From Oidiodendron maius Zn (Eukaryota > Ascomycota > Leotiomycetes > Myxotrichaceae): a stretch of 64,000 nucleotides of DNA. The translations under genes and the position numbers were made by a program. The first letter of the stretch is position 1. Every line of letters starts with the position of its first letter. Location: assembly GCA_000827325.1 (NCBI GenBank), contig KN832888.1, forward strand, positions 720,069-784,068. The letters are read 5' to 3'. Below the pieces are notes generated by a model. That model worked only from the letters and a program-made list of their open reading frames with translations, ran no database searches and was not told the DNA's origin. Of the stretch, positions 47,457 to 59,093 are shown piece after piece.

Positions 47457-50375
47457 GGCAACACCACACCGCTCCACTGTCTCAGGGGAAGATGTACGTT
47501 CGCGCGCAGATTCTGTCTCTTTACCGGACACTAGACGCCCCTTAAAATCCAAGTGCAGACCCTCACAGACTCGTCTGTTCGTGCAGCGGCTGTTCAAAAA
47601 AAAAAAGGACGTGATATGAAGGCGGTCAGGGTGGCAACCAGCATGAGTTCCAGCCCGGGTCTTGAAAACGTCCTTGAACTGGAGGGATATGACCTGAGTG
47701 GGGAAAACTCAAGCTGGGGTATGAATTCAATGAAGATCCGAAATATGCAGCAACTTTCAACCAGCAGCTCGGACCTCTGGGCTCAAAAAAGGTGTACTGT
47801 GATCAGTTAGTGCCTCATGAGACGGGACTGTCTGGCTATGCCAGCAGTAGAGCTGGTTGTGTAGTGACACCTCACGCACCAACTCGTTTTCTCAAATCCA
47901 AACTTCTTAATTCTTTTACGAATAAGCCAGTTAGGTGCACCCTATTATGTGTGCTTGTAAGTGAATTGGAACTAAATAGTTTCCTAGGAGATTCAAGGTC
48001 GAGAAAAGCCTTCTGCAATGGCGGCAGAGAAAATCATGTATATGGACTTGCATTAATACAACCAGTCTGTATCTTAAATTTAAGAGGAGCAGCGAAACAA
48101 ATTACATTAGGTATTGGATCTTCTAGACGCTCCGAAGAAGGAAGATGTGCCGGTAGAGACCGTGCTCCTCTTTCCGAATTTGTTACCCACACCTCGCATT
48201 GCTTGTCATTACACCGGGGTCTCCTAAAGGGCCTTGTAAAGTGAGCGGCGCTTTCAACTCTCCCGCTCTTAACTGAGTATAGTCGAGAACCTTTTGATAA
48301 AAATGCAAATACTCCACGGATCTACCAGATCTTTCAAGACCTCATTCGTTGACATCTAGGCTACTCTTACTAGTCAATACATGCATGGGGACCTTGCGCT
48401 GTAGCGGCTATTAAAGCGACTGCGGGTTGTGTCAATTACCGCTGCACATGGCCGTGGTTGAAGAAATACGACCGAGCCGTGAGTGAACGGGTTCGTACTC
48501 AACAAGATTGAAGCGCAAGTTCATCGAATATGGCCGCTATGTCATTGACGAGCTGTCTTGGCAGAACAAACCGCCGGCTACTTGCATGCAACCTCCCGGC
48601 CCCGGCTGTATACCACCAGACTCTGCAAACGGCAATTGGTTCATCTTCCATACTCCTGCATTGTTTGTCGCTTGGATCGCGTCGTGGAGCTCAAAGTTTG
48701 GATTTGTGGCGGATGATGCGTCATTGTACTGTGATCGTCTCCTGCCATATACTCTTGCACATAGCGGAAGGACAAGTTCATAGGCTACAGCCCTAAGATA
48801 TAGTTATGGCTTCTACTACTCCCTCTTACCTACCTTCAGAACAGGGATTTCCGACATTGTTAAACCCATATTCACTACCAACAGCCCTTTGGACACGTCA
48901 GTATGTTGTACAACCACAAACAGTCAGCCCATACGAGTATAACCGCCGATCATACTTCGGCCTAACAACCTGCTGCATGGGCCATGGGTTGCATGATTAG
49001 AACCGCACTTCTCAATTTTATGTCTCACATTTTGTTGTCGACATCACATCTTGATCATTGTCCGTGGGAGGTGGGGCAAATCCGCGTGTTTGAGCAGGTG
49101 AAGCCGTATTATATGGCACACCCCTACAACTTCTCGTATTTACGATGACTCGGCTCTTAAAGTGCTAATCTGGGAAACTAACTAAGGCATGAAGAGAATA
49201 ACAGCTTGAGAGGGTTTGAGCATCCGGATGAACTTGTATCAGCGTGGTTCCAAGGATTCTTGCTCGCAGATTCGCTCTTCCGTAAATTTGACTGGGGTTG
49301 GTGAGAATATTTCAATTATACTAAGGAGAGCTAAGGAAGGTTTTGCTCCAGCGATGAGGCACAACCCGGAGCAGACGCCACGCTGCCGGAGAGTTCATTT
49401 CCCTTGCCAATATTGAGTTGATACAAGGGCCATGCATGCCCTACTGAGTGTTGCTCTTTATAGGCGAAGACGATTAGAAATCATGAATCTGAAGTGGTAA
49501 GCTGTCCCAATTTTCTGAATTGATGCAAGAATCCGGTGAAGAGGAATTCTTCAGACTGACGACAAGACGTTGAGTATTCTACTAGTCTTTGCAGAACGTG
49601 TCGCCATTTGTTAGCTTCATACCTTTATACGGTATTGACAAACCGTGATAATAAAACTATATGATGACCCATAAGCCGCTATTTGGAGGATTGTTCAAAT
49701 CTTAAGATTGCGATGTCCGGTATCAAGCTAAACTTCACCTGTTCCGATTTAAGACAAGCATGACATATTCTTCAGGGATAGATTGAAGAATAAAGATGTG
49801 TGATTATAAAATCTAGAAGAAATATTTGAAGATATTTTATATACCTCATCCACTCGTCATGCTAAGAGTAGAGTTACAGTAATTGTAAAAGCTGCAACAC
49901 CTAAGCTGTTAGCATGGCCATGAAGTTGAATTTAGTGTATATATTTTTACCACCCTGGTTATTTTGGCTAATACTAGGCAGCCACATTACATCGCACATA
50001 GTATTACATAACTTACGACTTTGTCTTTATAATGTGACTACCACTCTACCTAGATACCCTCTTGTATAAAGGCGGCTCGGCTATTAAAGGGGCATCACGT
50101 GATTAGAAAGACCGCGTTCGAAGAAGAATATATAACGTACGTAGTATTTATCTCTTGAGACTGATGTTAGAGTAAGAAAAAAAATTATTCTATGCCTATC
50201 TAAAGGTAGTGTGCACTATAACAGGATGCATTTGGCTCATTCCTAGTATCTTGATGCCAATGGGAAGCTGGCCTTACGTCCTATCTCCCCCAAAGAAGGC
50301 CAATAGTTGTGTTGGAGACTGATGTACGTCTTCTGTACATTGCGCGTAGGCTTCATCCCTAAAAGGAGTTTAAAA
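47457..50375. other. 2.9-kb gene-poor, partly AT-rich region
   Basis: No supportable gene. Short frames occur (91 codons at 48508-48783, 64 codons at 48806-49000) without recognisable features. From about 49.4 kb the sequence becomes AT-rich with many stop codons in all frames. An ATCACGTGATTA element is at 50094-50105. It may include the Myb promoter, and decayed sequence, but I recognise no transposon. Confidence 0.5.
50094..50105. promoter_or_regulatory. second ATCACGTGATTA element
   Basis: Identical over 12 bases to the element at 26143-26154 upstream of ATP synthase delta. No gene start lies near it here; the closest gene ends at 50376. It is either a chance copy or a promoter of a transcript I cannot see. 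Confidence 0.4.
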
Positions 50376-51362
50376 CTAACCCCCCCTAACCTTAGGTTCA
50401 CTGTGGTCTCTAGAAGTATCGGCGTCGGCTAATTCTACCGAATTTCCGGCAGCACTATCATACCAGTCCAGAGCCTGCTGCCTCAACAGAGCCCTCTCAT
50501 CTGCATCATCAGCATGTTTGCCTTTCCAAAAGCTTTCAATTTGCCCCCCTTGTCTGCTATTTATAGTGCCGTTGGTGAAAGTCTGTGCTCTCGACAACCA
50601 CTCAGATTCGGTGAGCGACAGTGGCATCGCATCATCATACGACTCAAATTCCTCATATCCTTGCGGCTTTCTTCGATTGCAGTCTGAAGAGCATTCTTTC
50701 GGTGTTGGGCCGCTCGGAGATTGAGAGGACTCTCGGTGCATACAGGGTGTAATGTTCGGATACATCACATCCGACTGTCGTTTGGTAGGAAGAGCCAGTA
50801 GAGCCGGGACATCTAAGTTCTCGCCTGAAGATGGTAGTCGCACGGGGTAACTCCGCTTTATTTTAATTAGTTTAGATGGGCGATTGAGTTTACGAAATTG
50901 CAGCTCTGCTGCAGTTTTAAGAATTGGCGAAGGGGACAAAGTATGCCGGTCATAGCGTTCCGTGATAGAGGGTGTAGGAAATGGCGTATCAGAAGATGCA
51001 GATGGACGGTGGGGAATCTTAGAACTTTGATATTCATGAGGTATTTTGGGCAATGGCCGGTTGAGTATTTGAGCCCATTCAAGTTGAGCTGCGGGTGGAA
51101 GAAGTGGGACTGGCGGTGGCGCAGAGAATCCCAATGCTTCAAGAGCAGGCGGAGATAAGTTACGGTAGTACGGACTTGGTGACCGAGGGACTTGAGATGT
51201 GACATCCTTATCTGCATTTTTAGAAGCTTTACACTCATAATCACGTGGGTGATTTGTAAAGGGAGCCATAGGTTGAGTAGATGATGCAAAGCCGTGCATA
51301 TTAAAGGTCAAGTTTTGCATATAGCAACCATCAACCTCCAATGTGTCTGTATCATCTTCATC
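50376..51362 (-). CDS. in-frame continuation after TAA of the unknown protein
   Basis: Directly after the TAA that ends the gene at 51363, the same frame stays open for 328 codons to TAG at 50376. It begins DEDDTDTLEVDGCYMQNLTFNMHGFASS and is rich in Pro/Ser (SPPALEALGFSAPPPVPLLPP, RPLPKIPHEY) with conserved-looking blocks EFESYDDAMPLSLTESEWLSRAQTF and FWKGKHADDADERALLRQQALDWYDSA. The first ATG is at 51320, so it could be a separate small gene of 314 residues, but the lack of any gap and the KRSESKR-stop-DEDDTDT transition suggest one protein interrupted by a stop. Cause not decidable here: readthrough, pseudogenisation, a missed intron or a sequence error. Confidence 0.6.
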   Translation of the reverse strand, partial: DEDDTDTLEVDGCYMQNLTFNMHGFASSTQPMAPFTNHPRDYECKASKNADKDVTSQVPRSPSPYYRNLSPPALEALGFSAPPPVPLLPPAAQLEWAQILNRPLPKIPHEYQSSKIPHRPSASSDTPFPTPSITERYDRHTLSPSPILKTAAELQFRKLNRPSKLIKIKRSYPVRLPSSGENLDVPALLALPTKRQSDVMYPNITPCMHRESSQSPSGPTPKECSSDCNRRKPQGYEEFESYDDAMPLSLTESEWLSRAQTFTNGTINSRQGGQIESFWKGKHADDADERALLRQQALDWYDSAAGNSVELADADTSRDHSEPKVRGG

Positions 51363-52329
51363 TTATCTCTTAGATTCTGAGCGCTTGGCGGCTGCCTTCT
51401 TTTGGTGGGCCTTGTTTGATTGGCAATTGAGAGACAGTAGACTTGGCGATGGGAATAGGAGAGTGCGAGGGTGGCTGGTAGGAATGAGATTTAGGGAGGA
51501 TAGGTTATCCCAGCTGCGATAGTGGAATTTGAATGTCGTAAATGGATTGTTTGTCGGATCGATTAGGAGCCAGTAGTAAAATTTCGCTTCCTTAGGGTCA
51601 TCCATTAAGCCTGTGCTTGGCATTCTGACAATAGTTAGGTATATGTAATATGTCAAGACTAACACTACATGGAGAGACGTACACAAGCCCATACTGATCC
51701 TGTGGCTTGAATTCTGCGGGGGTGGGAAGACTCTTGCGTCGGCCTTTGGCCCTAAATACGCGCACCTCAATCAACCCTCCATCATCAGCGACAGAACGTC
51801 CATTTATGTTACTGAAGTAGAATGGTCGCATCTCAGTGCCGCAATTCTTGTAGATTGTCTCGTCACATTTATAATTCCACCTTGAGGTAGGATCATACAG
51901 TGCTCGCATGACCTGGCCACTTGGCTTCAATATGGAATGAGTTCCCCAAGAAGTAACATGACGACCGTTCATGAAGAGCTTAAAGTAGTACCATGGAGAC
52001 TTCGGTTCCCTGGCTTCCGTTATGTCATATCGAAGCCAGAATCTAGCACCTGTGAGATGTTAGCAACAAGTCCAATGACAGTAGAGAGAAAAATACTAGC
52101 CTGGATGCGATGGAATGTAAACGGAGATCGTCGATGATCGACCAAGGATCCTGTCTGCTTTGCTATCCGGTGCTATTGTCGGAGTGACAAAACTGGACAC
52201 AGAAGTTTCATCTATCACATTGCGCGTTCTGTAGGTGAACTGCGAACTCTCAGGATGCGGAAACTCAGGATGAATTCTCAATTCCAGTTGGGAGACTATA
52301 GACAACTTAATTCCTTGATAGACCGGCAT
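51363..52329 (-). CDS. conserved fungal protein of unknown function (N-terminal part)
   Basis: Three exons on the minus strand, 52329-52101, 52049-51683 and 51624-51363, give 285 residues. The first intron has a GC donor (CCAG|GCTAGT) and acceptor CTCACAG; it alone joins STISVYIPSHP to GARFWLRYDITE in frame. The second (GTACGT...GTCAG) joins QYGLV to MPSTGLMDDPKEAKFYYW. The pattern of short beta-like stretches (ARFWLRYDI, SPWYYFKLFMNGRHVTSWG, GLIEVRVFRAKGRRK, AKFYYWLLIDPTNNPFTTFKFHYRSWDNL) is that of a widespread but uncharacterised ascomycete protein family I have seen but cannot name. Probably a beta-sandwich fold. It ends with a basic segment KKAAAKRSESKR before TAA, and the frame then continues open. 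Confidence 0.82.
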
Positions 52330-53136
52330 CGTGTTGATGAGCTGCTGCTTTTGGGGTGTTGTGTTGAGGCTAGATTCATTGATGATTACAGGGACGTGAA
52401 CGAATAAACAGCTAGGATCGAATATAATTGAGTATAAATATCCTTTGTGTATAGTGAATACCATATTTCACCACACTAGTTCTCGCGTAAAGAATGAGGA
52501 GAATAACACCTTCCTTCCAAAAGTGACTTGTTAAGACAAATATGAAAATTGATTTGGATGCAGATATAATAAGAGCAAGAGGACGAAGCTATAATATGAG
52601 AAAATGCAGTGATTAGAACAGAATGAGGAAAACGAAAAGAATACCAAGTATTTTTCCATTCAATTTTAGAAACAAAATACCCAGGACCTTGCAAAGGAAG
52701 TAGTTCAAGAACAATAAAGGGTTGCTACAATCTCAAAAGCGCAGTAATAATGATAAGACCTTCCAGCTTTTGTCAAATAGGTTGAAGTAACCAAAAAAAA
52801 GTTAAAAATTAATGCTATGCCAACTGAGATATCCTGGCCCAGAGTAGATTTTGAACTAGTTTCAAAGCAAGTGACTATGGTACAGTCCAATACACAGTTT
52901 GCAGACGAAACCAATCGCCTAGTATACTACAAGGGTTTGATAAGTGGCCAATTTCAGACAGATACTTGCGAGCAAGGAGAGCATACCGACCACCATATAT
53001 GACTTAGTTGCCATCACTGGTCACTTCTTAACCGCATTCAAGACACCGCGTTCAAGGCATGTTGATTATCCATGTTTTCATTGTAATTCCCTAGCCAGGC
53101 CTATGTACAAATTCCGATGCAGCTTTTAGCTCCTGC
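52330..53136. other. AT-rich intergenic region
   Basis: About 800 bases between the unknown gene's start and the 3' end of the complex I gene. It is AT-rich with A runs near 52795; no gene recognised. The first part should hold the promoter of the unknown gene. Confidence 0.55.
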
Positions 53137-53612
53137 TCATTTGCTCAATACTGCCTTTGTGTCTTCATCCTGGCCCAACAGTCCCAGATTCCTTATGGCA
53201 CCTGCCTTTGGGGCATCATCTCGTGGATTCGCCGCTTCTGCTTTCCGATATGCTCGTTGTAGAGCACGTACTCTTGTAGCCTGTGATAGACGTCAGCTGG
53301 TTAGCAGCTGTATTGTGAAGCGATTGGGGTTGATGCACGAAGCTTGAACGCAACTAACCTCCTTCTTATGATGCAAGCACTCGTAGTAGTCCTCTAATAC
53401 TGGTGTACATTTTCGTTTTCCCGAGTCGTCTTCCGAGTTGGTATTGACTACATAGCAAGCTAGAACCTCCTGCCAGAATGGAAAGCACCGTGATGGGCCT
53501 GCAAAGTTGAAGTTATTAGCCATTGACTCTTGTGCATCGAAGGTGTGGTTGCGTCATAGTGTCATTGCGCGAGGGACTGCTCACCGCCATTGAGTCCGAA
53601 TCCTGAAGACAT
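53137..53612 (-). CDS. mitochondrial complex I subunit NDUFS5-like (CHCH, 15 kDa)
   Basis: Three exons on the minus strand, 53612-53585, 53498-53359 and 53280-53137, give 103 residues. Exon 1 is 28 nt and encodes MSSGFGLNG. The joined N-terminus GLNGGPSRCFPFWQEVLACYVVNT and the block KRKCTPVLEDYYECLHHKKEATRVRALQRAYRKAEAAN are typical of fungal NDUFS5. Twin CX9C motifs are complete: C-FPFWQEVLA-C and C-TPVLEDYYE-C, which form two disulphides after Mia40 import into the intermembrane space. It is an accessory subunit of NADH:ubiquinone oxidoreductase. Its start is 207 bases from that of SEC39 on the other strand. Confidence 0.95.
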
Positions 53613-53819
53613 TTTGTGCAACTAGGTTCGCAACTATGTCGTGCAGTTTGATGATGTGAGGTTGGAACTTCAGGTTAAAGTAGCCGCACTACTGCGATAA
53701 TAGTACCTGATAAATAAGGCATCAACAGAAGGCTGCAGACGTGTTGTGGACTGCAGCCCAAAGAATTGCAACAGAGCGCCCTTTCATGCGCACTCTTCAC
53801 AATACAAGACACCCAAGTT
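53613..53819. promoter_or_regulatory. short bidirectional promoter, complex I subunit / SEC39
   Basis: Only 207 bases separate the two divergent start codons, so both leaders and promoters must overlap here. No TATA box is visible. Confidence 0.65.
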
Positions 53820-56758
53820 ATGGCGGGAGGTGATCTCTCTCCGGGAAAGGCTGTCCTGCTGGCAGTGCAGCTGGCACACAAAGCTGAGCTTTCAACTTTA
53901 CGTACCCTCGTATATGAACATCAAAAGACTCTCCGAATAGACATCATCCTGCGCATTATTCTCAGCCATCTACCAGAGAGTCTGGACTCCTCTGAATATG
54001 TCACATTCCTGCGCGACCTGATAGATGGAACTATTGAGGCAGATCCAAGTTCTCCTGTGGACAGTTCTGTCCTAGATGGCCTCAGTGAGAAGGATGCCAG
54101 CAAGAAAGTTCGGAAACTACACCTCCTCCCTCTAGCATGGCCAAATGCTCCCGAAGAGGTCCAAGAAGATCCTCTCACCCTCTTCCTCATACATCGATCG
54201 CTCCGAATTGATGACAATACTGGATTAATTACTCAGGTTCCAGCGTTGGTGACCCCGTTCATTCAACGATCCCCTTACCTTAGAACATGGTTCATATCAA
54301 CGATCCTTCCCCTTATTCGATTAAACTACGAATACCACCCGCGCGATGGTGCTACCATATCTGTAACGGCATTTGAACGGTTAGATGATGAGGCTGGGAT
54401 CAGGCTACTGCTTTCAAGAACGGGCGAACCAGACTCTGGTAGCAGTAACGATACGGCTGTCGGTCGAGACTTAAGAGGCTTGGTTGGTCCTTGGATGTAT
54501 GGTAATACTAGGTCAAAACGAAGAAAACTGCAAAGCACGCCCAACTTGGACGAGCAAGAGGCCACACCAGCCGGTGTTGAAACTGGTGTTAGTCAAGAGA
54601 AGTTTGCCAGCTGGGAGGAGATTTTCAAGTGGATTACTACACGGGCAACAACATCATGGCAAACGGCCGTACGTGTACTTGAACAGTGGGATGGCCCCAG
54701 CGATATTGACCTTGGACCATATGGAGATGGCAACGTATGGCTGGAGGACGGCGATCAACAATATCTTGAGCGAAGATACGCGCGGGCGGCTCTGGCCACC
54801 GCTTATCTCATTTCTGACCCGTCTTTAGATGCGCTGGCTGGTGTGCAAAGAATTCTATCGAGGATTCTCACCCTCCTTGACCTTGACAGAATACCCACGT
54901 TGGAAATTGCTGCTGGTTTATTGTCACCAATATCGGTTGTGGATAAGATCAGCCTGGTTTCTTCAAAAAATGCTGTGTTCCTTCGAGACAGTCTATTACA
55001 TGAGCGAAACATACTGACAACACCAAATGGGGAGTCAATTGAATTTCTTCACGCACTATTAATTAGTGCCTATCTGTTTGCTAGAGAGCGTGCACCGTTG
55101 ACTATCTTAAGAGCCGGGCAGATGGCATTGCGACAAGATGAAACCCAGCAAAAAATAGAACTGTCACGGTTTATGGCAAAGGGCCCCACAGCTTCCTCGT
55201 CGAGGGGGGATGATAGATACTGGATTAGGATTAGAAACGAAATACTTTGGATGCGCAGCTGGGGTGCCGAGGAACTTGGAGCGGCCACGAGTGCCGTGAC
55301 CGGAAAGGGGATTTTGGGGCAGCTTGGGAAAGAATATGTCGAGATTGAGATCATAAAGGGCTTACTGGCAAACTCTCGTACGCTATCCCCACTTTGCCTC
55401 CTGAATTAGATCACTGACTTTGCTCTTTGTGACTAGGTTTCTCTCTTGCAAGTCAACTATACGAGGCATCGCCTGATCGGCCAATTTCGAAGGAGGCACT
55501 TCAAGCGACATTGATTACAGCAGCCATGGAAGCTTATGATAATGCGACGAACCCCAACAAAACTCGTGGTGGCCTTAAGAGGTCTAATGAAATGTTAGTG
55601 GGTTTTGGAACTGTTTGATTCCGTATAACATTGCAACTAACATCTGCTTGTAGTTTAAAGGCCTTCCCGAAGACACTGGCCGAATTTTCCCCGTCAGTTC
55701 GGATGGGACATCTAATTACGGTCACTCATGCCATTGGAGAATACCGGTTGGTTTTAAAACAAGGAGAGGCTTTTACACCAGTCTCTCTGCGAGTCCATTC
55801 GGATCCCATATCGATCATTGGAAGAATTCTCGAACAGAATTCGAAGAGTTATACTAAAATTAATGATTTCGTTTGGATGGGGAAGGAGTTTGTTAAGGCG
55901 GGCTTGACAGCCTCAGAATCTGTGGCAGATTCCATCATGAATGATCAACACTCTCGAGAGCTTGAGGATATAGCTGAGAGACGCGTTGTTGCTATGTGTA
56001 TTTCTGCTGCTCTCGCTGAAGACGATTTCGAAACTGCATACTCTTATGTTACTACTCGACTGGCCACAATTGCTAGCCAAGCTCATGCTCATAGTGGTGA
56101 TGTGGAACGACGACAAGATCATTTTGCAGGATCTATGGATGATTGGTCCTGGAAGGCTGCATTAGAAGCTGGCAGGTATCGGCGTACCTCATATACTACT
56201 AAGCCCACGCATCTGGGAAGCGCAAGCGGCAATCCCGAAATTCGACATCTTCAGCAACGAATGGATTGCTTGTCTCATGCCCTTAGATTTGCACCTAAAT
56301 CCACACTTCCAGAAATCTTGAATGCTTATCGTCGATGTGAGGAGGAGTTGGAAATGCAACTGAAACAAGAGGCAGAAGAAGAAGATGCTTGGGACGCACA
56401 AGGAGATAGCCAATCCATGCCAGGTGGCTTTAGAGCTGAAAAGAAATTTAAGTCACGTGCTTCTAGGGCTGCAGAAGAAGCTCCCATGTCCCTTTTCGAT
56501 CTCTCGCGTGCTAGCATGGCACGCGCACAGAGTGGATTATCAACCCTGACCAGCGTCCAAACGAGGCTAGGCAACCTAAAGATCAACACACCTGCAGGAG
56601 AAACTAAAGGTTATGACGACTCAACGTCACAGGCGCAGGCAACGAGGAAGAGGGACCAGCTCAAGAATGCTGCAACTGGTGCGCTCGCAAGTGGTGTTGG
56701 TTGGCTCATTGGTGCTACTCCTTCTCAGCCTCTTAATTCTGGTGACAGAGAGTATTGA
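53820..56758 (+). CDS. sec39: Sec39 subunit of the Dsl1 tethering complex
   Basis: Exons 53820-55377, 55437-55593 and 55654-56758 give 939 residues. The junctions read ANSRFSLASQLYE and SNEILKAFPKTLAEF. The protein is all-helical through most of its length, beginning GDLSPGKAVLLAVQLAHKAELSTLRTLVYEHQ, with Sec39-domain blocks such as YLRTWFISTILPLIRLNYEYHP, DLRGLVGPWMYG and LERRYARAALATAYLIS. Sec39 with Dsl1 and Tip20 tethers COPI vesicles to the ER for Golgi-to-ER return traffic. The C-terminal 150 residues are Ser/Glu-rich and weakly conserved. I start at the ATG 53820 (MAGGDLSPG); the frame is open 18 codons upstream without ATG. Confidence 0.94.
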
Positions 56759-57467
56759 GCCGTAGCAGTGGTGAGATTGTACAATTAGTGGGAATCCTGT
56801 ATATTAGGGCAACATGTAACATACCAGTTTAGGGCATACTATACCAAATTCCGTGCTATTTATTTGATGGCTAAATAACAACCGGTAAAGAATTCTGTGC
56901 GAGATAGAGTCTTGATGTTCTATGGTAAAGTATTGTTCTAATCATCTCTCAACCTTTCGTATGCTATAACATATCTGGAACAATCTGAGTAGATACATAT
57001 ATGTTGTGTGCCTAAGTTTGAAAAAGAGCTGCATTATGTGCGGAACTTGGCAGTTGGGTGCACCAACGACCCATCTTAATCTTATGTTACGATTTAGATG
57101 TATGCAGTGGGTATAAATATGCAAAGTCAACAGTTTCTAACTAGTGTTTGTCCAGGAAATCACCAGTGACTGGTTCCGCAGTGGATAACTACCAAGACAG
57201 ACACTTAGATGATTAAGCTACTAGCTCAGACCTTTCGTTTATATTCACTCGCGTATTGCACCAATGAGCGTGAAGTATTTCACCTTAAGCGAACAAGCCC
57301 CTTATTCCCTCTCACAACAAGCTTGACCCCTGGTGGAGATCTGATTCCTTCAACGCCTCCTTTACTTCAGCAGCCTATAAGAATCTTTGCTCATTGGCAA
57401 AGTACTTCATCTCCAACTAAGCGCAATATCCACAGAACGAGTTCAATAAAAGCGTTTAGACGACACC
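56759..57467. other. intergenic, SEC39 3' flank and 2EXR promoter
   Basis: AT-rich left half; nothing recognised except short frames. A frame at 57209-57622 overlaps the first exon of the 2EXR gene in a different phase and is probably chance. Confidence 0.5.
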
Positions 57468-59093
57468 ATGGCTACCAATCCACCGCTTCATGGTGCTGGG
57501 TATCCCTTGGTCGGGTAACTCCTCCACTAAGATCTTCAAATTATACTAATATCTATCCCAGCCGCTGCAGGATTTCCAGTTCACTCCCATTAATGGATCT
57601 AATAGCATCCACGTCGCCCTGATTTTGCCGAACGGCAATCTTGGAACCAGCGACCCCAGACAGGCTATTGACAATTCGTCGGATATGATATCCGCTCTCG
57701 GATCCCGTGCACAGGATAGGCAATATCTCCAAGCCCACAATAGCAACTATCCCGTTGCTCGCATTGGCTTTCTTGGATGCAGCTCTACTGGCCAGCACGA
57801 ACACCACAATGTCCGTCCAAAGAATGGTTGGATCATCGCTCGCACGGGAAACAAGATAGGTAACCTCAATGACTTTCTTAAGTCTACGACCACATTTGCT
57901 GGCCCGCAGATTGATCGTGATGCGGTCATTGGCGCCCTTGAGAAGTTCTCGATCAACGGCAACCAGATCGTTCTCTCCGAGACGCTCCCCTTCAAAGTTG
58001 ACATGGCCGATAATGCTCTCGTCCCTGTCAATTATGCGGCCAGCATGACACAGTCCATTGGAACTGACCGTCCCAAAAAGGGTCCGCGTGGCAACGTCCG
58101 CGCCCCCACTCCAACCATTCTAATCCCCGCTCTCGAGCATATGGAGTGGAAGCTTTATATCATGACCCCTTCAGGTGTCTTAGTGCAAACCATAGACCAT
58201 ATCTCCCCCTTCAGAGCTATTCGCCGTGAACCTAAACGTGGCTTCCCTCGCTTTGCCTACCTCCCGGCTGAGCTTCGTACCAAGATTGTAAGTTCAACCC
58301 TCACAGGATTTCATCCATAGCATCCTCCGATATAGGCATCTGTGGTAGCCACAGGAGCCGCTCCTCGCATTCTCCTCCTGATTTATTTGTCAAGAGAAGC
58401 TAATCCCGATGGTAGTGGCAGCACGCTATTCCGGAGGCTCGCACCGTCTATCTTGAGACGTTGTATGCCGGAGAGCGTCGTAGCGACTTCTTTCTGAGAC
58501 CTTACGGCGAGCGCGTGCCGGGAATCTTGCAGAGTTGCAGAGAATCCCGATTCTGGGCATTGAAGGCACTCACCCCAGCATTTAAGCCAAACTATCCTAA
58601 AATGGTTGGACGCGCCGCGTATGTCAACTTTGACCACGATACTATTGCTCTCTCCATTGAGGCCGCTCAACTGTTGGCGGAAAGCAATGACCCCAATACT
58701 GTAGGGCATCGCCACAAGATCCGCGGTCTCATCTGCTACACCGATCTCTTGGGCTTCACGGTGACCCGCACAGTTGTAACCGTTCTAACCCTCGTATTCA
58801 CCACTGCGATTGGACCGTGGAGTGAGGTGCAGACCTGGAGCTTCCCTGGGATTTGCGAGCAAGAGGTTGGGCAATTCTACGTCGTTGACTGGATTTGCTT
58901 CCAGCTTCCTCGTCCGAAAGACAGAGAGTCGGTGAAGAAAGAACTCAAATCACAAACAGAGAGCATAGAAGACGAGCTTTGGCGGGTTTTCCAGCTATAT
59001 CCTCGCGTTGGTATCCGCGTTACCTTCTCTGAGGAGCGATTGACCCCCCGCATTGTGCGTGCGACAGAAAACATTCAAAACTTGATGTGGTAA
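57468..59093 (+). CDS. 2EXR domain protein, unknown function
   Basis: The certain part is an open block from about 57572 to 58287, an intron (GTAAGT...GGTAG), and the last exon 58416-59093. The junction reads LPAELRTKI|WQHAIPEARTVYLE, the core of the 2EXR domain (FPRFAYLPAELRTKIWQHA) seen in many filamentous fungi. The likely start is the ATG at 57468 (CACCATGGCT, MATNPPLHGAGYPL). The first intron is not settled: GTCGGG at 57510 with the CAG at 57571 keeps PLQDFQFTPINGSN in frame but has a poor donor; GTAACT at 57515 with the TAG at 57603 is also in frame. The 200 residues before 2EXR (GWIIARTGNKIGNLNDFLKST, LEHMEWKLYIMTPSGVLVQTIDHISPFRAI) are not a domain I know. Function unknown. Confidence 0.78.
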
